DNA from: a bacterium
GTDB lineage: Bacteria; Chloroflexota; Dormibacteria; Aeolococcales; Bog-877
Assembly: GCA_021801645.1 (NCBI GenBank)
Contig: JAJYXT010000086.1
Coordinates: 26,379 to 90,378, forward strand
DNA length: 64,000 nucleotides
Direction: 5' to 3'
Both the position numbers and the translations under genes were made by a program. Below are positions 46,321-55,105 of the stretch, one piece after another. Under the pieces are notes generated by a model that was not told the DNA's origin, made no database searches, and saw nothing but the letters and a program-made list of their open reading frames with translations. Every line of letters begins with the position of its first letter. Position 1 is the first letter of the stretch.

Positions 46321-49167
46321 ATGCCGTCCCAGCCTCCTCTCCCCCAACCCGACCTCCCCGGGCAGCGCCGGCACGAGCTGCTGCGCAACTTCCCACCACC
46401 GGAGGCCTGGGACGACCACGTCGAGCTGGACGCCCAGGCTCATCCACGGCGGGTGGAGCACCACTACACCCTGGTCCCCACCACCTGCTTCAACTGCGAG
46501 TCGGGATGCGGCCTATTGGCCTACGTCGATCAGGAGGATCTCTCGATCCGCAAGCTGGAGGGCAACCCCGCCCACCCCGGCTCGCGGGGCCGCAACTGCG
46601 CCAAGGGGCCGGCCACGGTGAACCAGCTGGAGGACCCCGAGCGCATCCTCCACCCCCTGCGCCGCACCGGGCCGCGAGGGGGCGGACAGTGGGAGCAGGT
46701 GAGCTGGGACGAGGCGCTGGAGGACATCGGCGCCCGGGTCCGCCGGGCCATCACTGAGGGCCGCCGCCGGGAGGTGATGTACCACGTGGGCCGTCCCGGG
46801 GAGGATGGCTTCGCCGAGCGCTTCCTCATGGCCTGGGGGGTGGACGGCCACAACAGCCACACCAACATCTGCTCCGCCGGGGCCAGGCTGGGAATGACCC
46901 TGTGGGCGGGATATGACCGGCCCTCACCGGACTACGCCCACGCCAAGGTGATCCTGCTCCTCTCCAGCCACCTGGAGACCGGCCACTACTTCAACCCCCA
47001 CGCCCAGCGGATCATGGAGGCCAGGCAGAGCGGGGCCCGGCTGGTGGTCATCGACCCCCGGCTCTCCAACACCGCCTCCAAGGCCGACCTCTGGCTCTCC
47101 CCCTGGCCCGGGAGCGAGGCGGCCATCCTCCTGGCGATCGCCTCCCACCTGCTCCGAACCGGGAGAATCGACCGCCCCTTCATGCGCCGCTGGCTCAACT
47201 GGCGCACCTACCTGCGCGAGCTCCACCCGGAGGCGGAGGAGACCTTCGACTCCTTCGTGGAACGGCTGGAAGGGGACTACTCCAAGTACACCTTCCAGTT
47301 CGCCGCCGAGGAGGCGCAGCTGCCGGTGGAGGAGATCGAGCGGCTCGCCGAGATGGTCGCCAACTGCGACCACCGGCTCGCCGCCCACGTGTGGCGCTCG
47401 GCCTGCGCCGGCAATTACGGGGGCTGGCAGGTGGCCCGCTGCCTCTGGCTGGTCCTGGTCCTGACCGGTTCGGTCGGCACCAGGGGCGGCACCAGCCCCA
47501 ACGGCTGGGACAAGTTCATCCCTCACGGCCCCAACATGCCCGGACCGGTGAACGAGTGGAACGAGCTCACCTGGCCGGAGGAGTACCCGGTGTGCACCAA
47601 CGAGATGTCGTTCCTCCTCCCCCACCTGCTGAAGGATGGGCGGGGCCACCTGGAGGTGTACTTCAGCCGGGTGTACAACCCCATCTGGACCAACCCCGAC
47701 GGCTTCTCCTGGATGGAGGCGCTCAGCGATGAGCAGCTGGTGGGCTGCCACGTGGCCCTCACCCCGACCTGGTCGGAGACCGCCCAGTTCGCCGACTACG
47801 TGCTGCCCATGGGCCATTCGGCGGAGCGGCACGATACCCAGTCGTATGAGACCCACGCGGGAAGATGGCTCTCCTTCCGTCAACCCGTCCGCCGGGTGGC
47901 GATGGAGCGTCGGGGGCAGCAGGTCCGCGACACCCGCGAGGCCAACCCCGGGGAGGTGTGGGAGGAGAACGAGTTCTGGTTCGAGCTCTCCTGGCGCATC
48001 GACCCGGACGGCGCCCTGGGCATCCGGCGCTACTTCGAGTCCCCGTACCGCCCAGGAGAGCGGATCACGGTGGACGACTACTACCGCTGGGTGTTCGAGA
48101 ACGAGGTTCCCGGGCTTCCGGAGAAGGCCGCCCAGGCCGGGCTGACCCCCCTCGACTACATGCGCCGGTACGGGGCGGTGGAGCTGGCTCAGGAGCAGTA
48201 CCGGCTGGATGAGCGCCAGCTCTCCCCGGAGGAGATGGAGGGCACCGCACCGGACGCCGAGGGGGTGCTGCGGCGCCCGGTTCGCGACGACGAGGCGGCA
48301 CCGCTGGTCGGGGAGGCCGGCTCCGTGGGGGTCCTGCACGAGGACGGGTCGGCGACCCAGGGCTGGCTCACCCCGTCGAGGAGGCTGGAAGTCTACTCCA
48401 CCAGCATGCGGGACTTCGGCTTCGCCGACCAGGCGGTTCCCGGATACATCGAGTCCCACGTCTCCCGGCGCCGGATAGACGAGGCCGCCGGCGAGCTGGT
48501 GCTGGTCCCCACCTTCCGCCTTCCCACCCTGATCCACACCCGCTCCGGCAACGCCAAGTACCTCAACGAGATCTCCAACACCCACCCCCTCTGGCTCAGC
48601 GCCCAGGACGCGGCCCGCCACCGCCTGGTCACGGGGGACCTGGCCCGGGTCTCCACCGCCATCGGGCATTTCGTCTGCCGGGTATGGGTCACCGAGGGAA
48701 TCCGGCCGGGGGTCTGCGCCCTCTCCCATCACCTGGGGCGCTGGCACCTCCACGAGGGGGAGGGCAGCCGCTGGAGCTCAGCTTCGGCGGAGATCTCCCA
48801 GCCCAGGCCGGGGGCGTGGCTGCTCCGCTACCGCGGGGGCGTCGCCCCCTTCGCCTCCAGCGACCCAGACAGCGAGCGGATCTCCTGGGACGACCCCGGT
48901 GTGCACCAGAACCTGGCCTTCCCGGTGCAGCCCGATCCCTGGTCAGGGATGCACTGCTGGCTCCAGAAGGTGCGGCTGGAGCCGGCCCACGACGGCGACC
49001 GCTACGGCGACGTCTTCGTGGACACCGAGAGGAGCCGGCAGGTGTACCGAGAGTGGCTGCAGCTGGCCCGTCCCCACCGGGGACCGGGGGGCGAGCGGCG
49101 CCCGGAGTTCCTGATGCGGCCGGTCAAGCCCACCCGGGCCGCCTACCGCTCCCGGCCGGCGGGCTGA
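46321..49167 (+). CDS. Molybdopterin (bis-MGD) oxidoreductase catalytic subunit, PsrA/PhsA/FdhG-like, no Tat signal
   Basis: CFNCESGCGLLAYVDQ...GRNCAKGPATVNQLEDPERILHPLRRTG [4Fe-4S]; NICSAGARLG putative Mo-Cys; GTRGG, THPLWLSAQDAARHRLVTGDLARVST. Confidence 0.92.
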   Translation: MPSQPPLPQPDLPGQRRHELLRNFPPPEAWDDHVELDAQAHPRRVEHHYTLVPTTCFNCESGCGLLAYVDQEDLSIRKLEGNPAHPGSRGRNCAKGPATVNQLEDPERILHPLRRTGPRGGGQWEQVSWDEALEDIGARVRRAITEGRRREVMYHVGRPGEDGFAERFLMAWGVDGHNSHTNICSAGARLGMTLWAGYDRPSPDYAHAKVILLLSSHLETGHYFNPHAQRIMEARQSGARLVVIDPRLSNTASKADLWLSPWPGSEAAILLAIASHLLRTGRIDRPFMRRWLNWRTYLRELHPEAEETFDSFVERLEGDYSKYTFQFAAEEAQLPVEEIERLAEMVANCDHRLAAHVWRSACAGNYGGWQVARCLWLVLVLTGSVGTRGGTSPNGWDKFIPHGPNMPGPVNEWNELTWPEEYPVCTNEMSFLLPHLLKDGRGHLEVYFSRVYNPIWTNPDGFSWMEALSDEQLVGCHVALTPTWSETAQFADYVLPMGHSAERHDTQSYETHAGRWLSFRQPVRRVAMERRGQQVRDTREANPGEVWEENEFWFELSWRIDPDGALGIRRYFESPYRPGERITVDDYYRWVFENEVPGLPEKAAQAGLTPLDYMRRYGAVELAQEQYRLDERQLSPEEMEGTAPDAEGVLRRPVRDDEAAPLVGEAGSVGVLHEDGSATQGWLTPSRRLEVYSTSMRDFGFADQAVPGYIESHVSRRRIDEAAGELVLVPTFRLPTLIHTRSGNAKYLNEISNTHPLWLSAQDAARHRLVTGDLARVSTAIGHFVCRVWVTEGIRPGVCALSHHLGRWHLHEGEGSRWSSASAEISQPRPGAWLLRYRGGVAPFASSDPDSERISWDDPGVHQNLAFPVQPDPWSGMHCWLQKVRLEPAHDGDRYGDVFVDTERSRQVYREWLQLARPHRGPGGERRPEFLMRPVKPTRAAYRSRPAG

Positions 49168-49196
49168 CGGGCCTGCCGGCCGGGAGCTGAGTTCGC

Positions 49197-51662
49197 TCAG
49201 GCGGGCAGCGCCGGACCGATGACGGCATCGGCTCCGAAGCCCATCGGACGGCGGGCGGGGTGCCGCTCCACCCGGGGCATGAGGGCCCGGTCCAGGACCT
49301 CGCTCAGCGAGCGGACGTAGACCACCTCCATCCCCTCCAACGCCGAGGGGTCGATCTCATACAGGTCACGGCGGTTGCGCTCCGGGAGCAGAAAGATCTT
49401 GATCCCGGCCCGGTGGGCGGCCAGCAGCTTGTCCTTCACCCCCCCGATGGGCAGGATCCGGCCCCGCAGAGTCACCTCGCCAGTCATGGCCAGGTCGTGG
49501 CGCACCGGCCGGTCGCTGGCCACGGACACCAGGGTGGTGGCCAGGGTGACCCCGGCGGAGGGCCCGTCCTTGGGAATGGCCCCGGCCGGCACGTGGACGT
49601 GGACGCTGTGGTCGTCGAAGAAGCCCTGGGGCACCCCGTACTCGGACCCGTGGACCCGGACCCAGGAGAGCGCCGCCCGGGCCGACTCCTGCATCACGTC
49701 GCCGATCTGCCCGGTGAGCTGGAGCTCAGGACGGCCCTCGATGGCCAGCGCCTCCACGGTGACCAGGTCGCCACCCACCTCGGAGACCACCACCCCGGTG
49801 GCCAAGCCGACCTTGTCCTCGGGCTCCGCCTCCACCGAGTCGAAGCGGATGGGTCCGAGGTACTCCACCAGCTGCTCCTCCCCCACCGCCACCGAGGTGA
49901 GCTCGGGGTGCTCCACCAGCTGGCGAGGGATCTTGCGCATCACCTGGGCCACCTGTCGCTCCAGCCCCCGGACCCCGGCCTCGTGGGTGTAGTTGCGGAT
50001 GATCACCCGCAGGGCCCCATCCGAGATCGAGACCTCCTCCGGTGCCAGGGCATGCTGCTGGAGCTGGCGCGGCACCAGGTGCTGCTTGGCGATTTCCAGC
50101 TTCTCCTCCTCGGTGTAGCCGTTGATGGCGATGATCTCCATCCGGTCGCGGAGGGGCGGGGAGATGGTGTCGATGACGTTGGCGGTGGTGATGAAGAGGA
50201 CCTGGGAGAGGTCGTAGGGCACCTCCAGGTAGTGGTCGGAGAACTCCCGGTTCTGCTCCGGGTCGAGGACCTCGAGAAGGGCGGCCGCGGGGTCGCCGCG
50301 GAAGTCCAGCCCCACCTTGTCGATCTCGTCCAGCATCATCACGGCGTTCTTGGTGCCGGCCTGCTTCATGGCCTGGATGACCCGGCCGGGCAGGGCGCCG
50401 ATGTAGGTGCGCCGGTGGCCACGGATCTCGGCCTCGTCGCGGATGCCTCCCAGAGAGATGCGTACCAGCTTGCGTCCCAGCGCCCGGGCGATGCTCCGAC
50501 CCAAAGAGGTCTTGCCCACCCCGGGCGGCCCCACGAAGCAGAGGATCGGGGTCTGCAGCGGCGGGGGCGCCTCCCCCTCACCGAGGGCGCGACGGCGCTC
50601 CAGCACCCGCTGGCGGACCGCCATCCACTCCAGGATCCGCTCCTTCACCTTGGGCAGCCCGTAGTGGTCCTCGTCCAGGATCCGGGCGGCGCCCTCGATG
50701 TCCAGCCGCTCCTGGTCGGGGTCCTGCCAGGGCAGGTCCACCAGCCAATCGAGGTAGTTGCGCAGCATCCCCACCTCTGGAGAGGCGCTGGGGGTGGCCT
50801 CCATGCGGTCCAGCTCCTTCAGGGCACGCTTCTGGACCGACTCGGGCATCCCGGCAGCCAGGATCTTCTCGCGCAGGTCCTCCTCCTGGCCGGAGTCACC
50901 CCCGAGCTCGGCCAGCTCCTTGCGGATGGCCTTGAGCTGCTCGCGCAGGATGGCCTCCCGCTGCCCCTGGTTGATCGTCTGGGCCACGTCCTGTTGGATC
51001 TTGTTGCGCAGCTGGGCGACCTCCACCTGGCGGGCCAGGAGGGGCACCAGGCCCCGCAGCCTTCTCTCCACGTCCGGCTCCTGGAGAAGGGCGATCCGGT
51101 CCTTGGCCTCCAGGTCCGGGGCGGTCCCGGCCAGGTCGGCCACCTTGCCGGGCTCCTTGGCCCGGGCCACGGCCACCGCCAGCTCCGGAGGCACCTGGGC
51201 CCCGGCGGCGACGTAGTCCTGGAAAAGCTGCCGCACCGTTCCCGCAAGGGCCTCGATCTCTGTCCCGGTGGGGTCCACCTCGGGAATCGCTTCCACCGTG
51301 GCCAGCCACTGCTCCCCCACCTCCACAGCAAGCAGGCGCACCCGGCGCTGGCCCTCGACCAGCACCTGGGCCCCCGCCGCACCGCGGCGGAAGGCGCCGA
51401 TCTGGGAGACGGTGGCTATCGGATAGAGGTCCTGAAGACCCACCTCGTCCTGCTCACTCTCCCGCTGGACCGCCAGGACCACCTTTCCCTCGGCGGCGAC
51501 GGCCGCCTCCAAACTGGCCACCGACCGATCCCGTCCGGCCCCCAGCGGGGCCAGCTGGTGCGGCAGGACGACGTTGTCACGAAGGGGCACGAGGGGGAGG
51601 GTCTCGACCCCGGGCGCGCTGGGGAGGGGCTCCTGCCCCTCGACCGCGTTGGGCTCACTCAA
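49197..51662 (-). CDS. lon: ATP-dependent protease Lon
   Basis: FVGPPGVGKTSLGRSIA Walker A; KDGPSAGVTL catalytic Ser. Confidence 0.97.
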   Translation of the reverse strand: MSEPNAVEGQEPLPSAPGVETLPLVPLRDNVVLPHQLAPLGAGRDRSVASLEAAVAAEGKVVLAVQRESEQDEVGLQDLYPIATVSQIGAFRRGAAGAQVLVEGQRRVRLLAVEVGEQWLATVEAIPEVDPTGTEIEALAGTVRQLFQDYVAAGAQVPPELAVAVARAKEPGKVADLAGTAPDLEAKDRIALLQEPDVERRLRGLVPLLARQVEVAQLRNKIQQDVAQTINQGQREAILREQLKAIRKELAELGGDSGQEEDLREKILAAGMPESVQKRALKELDRMEATPSASPEVGMLRNYLDWLVDLPWQDPDQERLDIEGAARILDEDHYGLPKVKERILEWMAVRQRVLERRRALGEGEAPPPLQTPILCFVGPPGVGKTSLGRSIARALGRKLVRISLGGIRDEAEIRGHRRTYIGALPGRVIQAMKQAGTKNAVMMLDEIDKVGLDFRGDPAAALLEVLDPEQNREFSDHYLEVPYDLSQVLFITTANVIDTISPPLRDRMEIIAINGYTEEEKLEIAKQHLVPRQLQQHALAPEEVSISDGALRVIIRNYTHEAGVRGLERQVAQVMRKIPRQLVEHPELTSVAVGEEQLVEYLGPIRFDSVEAEPEDKVGLATGVVVSEVGGDLVTVEALAIEGRPELQLTGQIGDVMQESARAALSWVRVHGSEYGVPQGFFDDHSVHVHVPAGAIPKDGPSAGVTLATTLVSVASDRPVRHDLAMTGEVTLRGRILPIGGVKDKLLAAHRAGIKIFLLPERNRRDLYEIDPSALEGMEVVYVRSLSEVLDRALMPRVERHPARRPMGFGADAVIGPALPA

Positions 51663-51816
51663 TTTGCAGATCTCCGTACAGTTGTGGGACCCGCCGGCCT
51701 GACCGGCGCCCGAGCCAGAGTTTGCCCGAGGCCCCTAACCCCGAAACCTAAGGGGCGGCGCGGGGGCCGGCCCCGCCGGCGACTGAGACCCGGGGTCGAC
51801 TCGATGGCCGCCCCGG

Positions 51817-53055
51817 TCAGATGGGACGCTCGGCCGGTCGCTCCTGGGTGATCACCACCTTCACCGCGCCACTGCGGTCGGGCCGGGCCGCGGCCTGGAA
51901 GGCCGCCCGCCACCGCGGCAGCGGGAACCGGTGGGTGATCCATTCCGCGGCCAGCGCCTGGTCCGACTCCAGGAGGGCCAGCGCCAGGTCCAGCTGGTGC
52001 CCCTCCCGGGTCATCCCGTATCCGTTGGAGCCCACCTGGCGCACCTCTTTGAAATAGGCGAGAGTCGTCTCCGCCCGTCCCGGGCGGGCCACTCCTACGG
52101 TCACCAGCTGTCCCCGGGGACGGACCGCGCGGAGGGCCAGCTCCACCGTTCCCGGGGTTCCGATCGAATCCAGAACCAGCTCCGGGCCGGCGTCCAGGGC
52201 CCACCTTCCTCCTCTCCAGGGTCGAACCAGCCCCGCCCCGGTGAGCTCGGCGACCCGCTCCAGCACCGCGGCGGGTGCGGGGGCCACCGGCACCCCGGGT
52301 AGGCTCTCGACCAGCTTCCGCTGGTGCCCCCAGGCGCAGGTCACCAGCAGCTCCGCCCGGGGCCAGCGGCGGCGGGCTCCGAGAGCCAGACTCAGCCCGA
52401 TGGTCCCCGCCCCCAGGACCAGGACCACCTCCGGCACGCCCTCGACCCGGTCCAGGGCATGCAGGGCCACGGCCAGCGGATCGGCCAGGACCGCCAGCTG
52501 CGCAGGCAGGGCCGGGGGCAAGGGGTGGAGCTGCGAGGTGTGCGCCGTGATTCTGGGGGCGAACCCGCCCGGGAGGCCCCGGACGTTGCCCAGATGCATC
52601 CCGTACCCCGAGCCCCAGGGGCCGCCGCTGCGCACCCAGCTGCAGTGGGGAGGGAAGCCCCGCTCGCAGGCGGGGCAGAGCCGGTCCAGACCTCGGGCGC
52701 AGCAGCCGAGCCAGGGGTCCACCGCGACCAGCTGACCGGCTGCGAAGTCGCCCTGCACGGGCGGCTCCACCACCCGGGCGAGGATCTCGTGGCCGGGAAC
52801 GTGGGGGAAGGAGATCAGCCCGCTGAGCGGGTTGTCCGAGCTCGCCTGGAGCAGGGCCTCCTTGACATCCGAGCCGCAGACGCCGGTGGCGAGCGGCTCC
52901 AGGAGGGCCCACTCCGGGCGTGGTCGAACTGGTTCGCGCACGTCGCGCAGACCCAGAGGGCCCCCCGCCACCAGTGCCCACTCAGGGCGCAGCCTGGACG
53001 CTGCCCCTCCGAGCAGGAGGGTCCGCGGCCGGGGATCGAAGGTGAGCGCCAGCAT
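51817..53055 (-). CDS. Zinc-binding MDR-family dehydrogenase
   Basis: GVCGSDVKEAL, HVPGHEILARVVEP, LVLGAGTIGLSLALGAR. Confidence 0.85.
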   Translation of the reverse strand: MLALTFDPRPRTLLLGGAASRLRPEWALVAGGPLGLRDVREPVRPRPEWALLEPLATGVCGSDVKEALLQASSDNPLSGLISFPHVPGHEILARVVEPPVQGDFAAGQLVAVDPWLGCCARGLDRLCPACERGFPPHCSWVRSGGPWGSGYGMHLGNVRGLPGGFAPRITAHTSQLHPLPPALPAQLAVLADPLAVALHALDRVEGVPEVVLVLGAGTIGLSLALGARRRWPRAELLVTCAWGHQRKLVESLPGVPVAPAPAAVLERVAELTGAGLVRPWRGGRWALDAGPELVLDSIGTPGTVELALRAVRPRGQLVTVGVARPGRAETTLAYFKEVRQVGSNGYGMTREGHQLDLALALLESDQALAAEWITHRFPLPRWRAAFQAAARPDRSGAVKVVITQERPAERPI

Positions 53056-53111
53056 CCATCCAGGGTACCTTTGACCGGTCCCTCGCGGCGGGTTCCATAA
53101 CGGATAGGTGA

Positions 53112-53148
53112 GATCACTCTTGACTAGGATCACAACCAACGCGATCCT
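53112..53148 (+). promoter_or_regulatory. Putative promoter/operator of the ispH-hopanoid operon
   Basis: TTGACT (-35-like) 53120-53125; inverted repeat AGGATC-N11-GATCCT 53126-53148; GATCAC direct repeat 53112 and 53128. Confidence 0.4.
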
Positions 53149-53205
53149 GGCGGGGTAACTTGGCCCTGGGGATCATTTAGGGCCTTTAAGCGATCGGGGA
53201 GAGGT

Positions 53206-54057
53206 ATGGGCTTGTCGGTGGAGGTGGTCCGCCCTCGGCACACCGGGTTCTGCTTCGGAGTGCGGGATGCACTCGAGCTCACCCGCAGGACGGTGGAGGA
53301 GGGCGGTGAGGTGCTGGCCCTCGGTCAGGTGGTCCACAACGCCAGGGCGCTGGAGGAGCTGGAGGCGCGTGGGCTGCGCGAAGCCGATGCCCTGCCAGAG
53401 GCTGCCGGCCCGAGCGTGGTCGTCACCGCCCACGGGGCTCCTCCTGAACTCTTCGCCGAGGCCAGCCGCCGGGGTCTCAGGGTGGTGGACACCACCTGCC
53501 CCCTGGTGCGCCGGGTGCAGCGCCACGCTGAGGACCTGGGCCAGGTGGCGGGGACGGTGGTCGTGGTGGGACACTCGGAGCACAGCGAGGTGCGGGGGGT
53601 GGTGGGATGGGCCGCCTCCCAGGGGGCGGAGGTCGAGGTGGTGGCGAGTCTCGAGGAGGCGCAGCGGCTGCCCTGGAAGGCGCGCCGTGGCGTGGTCTCC
53701 CAGAGCACCTTCCCGCAGTCTCGGTTCCGGCAGATCGCGGAGGCGGTGGCCGGACGCAGCGGGGAGGTGGAGGTGCGCGACACCACCTGCCCGGTGGTGA
53801 CCCAGCGGCAGCGCGAGGCGCTCCGCTCCCTGCTCGACCAGGTGGACGTGGTGGTGGTGGTCGGGGGGCGGGGGTCGGCCAACACCAGGGCGCTGGCCGA
53901 GACCTGCGCTGCGGTCCGGCCGACCCACCTCGTGGAGAGCGCCGCCGAGATTCGTGCGGAGTGGTTCAGCCGGGGGCAGCGCGTCGGGATCACATCCGGA
54001 ACCTCCACCCCCTCGTGGGTGGTTGACGAGGTGGAGGCCGCCTGCCGTGCCCTCTGA
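53206..54057 (+). CDS. ispH: 4-hydroxy-3-methylbut-2-enyl diphosphate reductase
   Basis: HTGFCFGVRDALELT, QVVHNARALEEL, VVTAHGAPP, DTTCPLV, GHSEHSEVRG, SGTSTPSWVVDEV. Confidence 0.95.
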   Translation: MGLSVEVVRPRHTGFCFGVRDALELTRRTVEEGGEVLALGQVVHNARALEELEARGLREADALPEAAGPSVVVTAHGAPPELFAEASRRGLRVVDTTCPLVRRVQRHAEDLGQVAGTVVVVGHSEHSEVRGVVGWAASQGAEVEVVASLEEAQRLPWKARRGVVSQSTFPQSRFRQIAEAVAGRSGEVEVRDTTCPVVTQRQREALRSLLDQVDVVVVVGGRGSANTRALAETCAAVRPTHLVESAAEIRAEWFSRGQRVGITSGTSTPSWVVDEVEAACRAL

Positions 54058-55105
54058 GGAGCCAGCCACCCTGGAGGCGCGCCCGGAGGGGATGACCGAG
54101 GGGCTGGCCCGGGCGGCGCAGGAGCTCCTCGGGCGGTACCAGGAGCGGGTGACCTCCGGCCTGGAGCGGGCCTGCTCGCTCCTGCCCCCCGAGGTCGCCG
54201 GCCCCGGGCGCTACCACCTCGGCCTGGAGGAAGGCGCCCGGCCCGGCAAGGCTCTCCGACCCACCCTGACCATGCTGGTCGGCGAGGGGTTGGGGGCGGA
54301 TCAGCGAGTGGCCGCCCACCTGGCCGCCGCCGTCCAGTTGGTCCACGACTTCTCCCTCGCCCACGACGACATCGTCGACGAGGACCGTGCGCGGCGGGGG
54401 CAGCCGGCGCTCTGGGTGCGATACGGGCTGCCCACCGCCCTCAACACCGGAGACGCCCTCCTCACCCTCGCCTTCCAGCTGCTGGCCGCCCGGGAGCTGG
54501 ACCCGGTGGTGGCCCAGAGAGCGAGCGCCGAGCTGAGCCGCGCCACCATGGAGATGGTGGCCGGGCAGCAGGCCGACATCTCGGGCACCGGCGCCCCCTT
54601 CCAGGGTCTTCCTGCCTACATGAGGATGGTGGAGCTCAAGACCGGGGCGCTCATGGGGGCGGCCACCGCTCTCGGGGCGATCGCCGCCGGAGCCGGGCCG
54701 GACACGGTGTCGGCGTGCGAGGCATTCGGCCGCACGCTGGGCATCGCCTTCCAGCTCCGGGACGACGCCCTCGGCGTGTTCGGCGACGAGGTGGTGACCG
54801 GCAAGCCGGTGGGCAACGATCTGGTGCGCGGAAAGCAGGGACTCCCGCTGCTTCTGGCGCTGAGCGGCAACGGCCACCTGGGGAGCGCGGCCCGAAGCTG
54901 GCTGGAGCCCCCTGGGCTGGGTCCGGGCGAACTGCCGGCCGCGGTGGCTCTGCTGCGCGAGGGAGGGGTGGCGGACCGCTGCCAGGGCCTCACCACGACG
55001 TGGACCGAGAAGGCACTGAACGCCGCCGCCAGACTGCCCCTTCAGGAGGTGGTGGCGGGGGAGATCGAGGTGCTCTGCCGCTGGTTGGGGGAGAGAGCCT
55101 CTTGA
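54047..55105 (+). CDS. Trans-isoprenyl diphosphate synthase (FPP/GGPP synthase type)
   Basis: DFSLAHDDIVDEDRARRG and FQLRDDALGVFGDE Asp-rich motifs; GKPVGNDLVRGKQGLP. Confidence 0.93.
   Translation: MPSEEPATLEARPEGMTEGLARAAQELLGRYQERVTSGLERACSLLPPEVAGPGRYHLGLEEGARPGKALRPTLTMLVGEGLGADQRVAAHLAAAVQLVHDFSLAHDDIVDEDRARRGQPALWVRYGLPTALNTGDALLTLAFQLLAARELDPVVAQRASAELSRATMEMVAGQQADISGTGAPFQGLPAYMRMVELKTGALMGAATALGAIAAGAGPDTVSACEAFGRTLGIAFQLRDDALGVFGDEVVTGKPVGNDLVRGKQGLPLLLALSGNGHLGSAARSWLEPPGLGPGELPAAVALLREGGVADRCQGLTTTWTEKALNAAARLPLQEVVAGEIEVLCRWLGERAS

Noticed and set aside
46924-48753. 609-aa minus-strand ORF inside the molybdoenzyme
   Set aside because: Shadow ORF in high-GC DNA
49260-51851. 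863-aa plus-strand ORF antisense to lon
   Set aside because: Shadow ORF of a conserved gene; translation has low-complexity HGDV/GGQ composition
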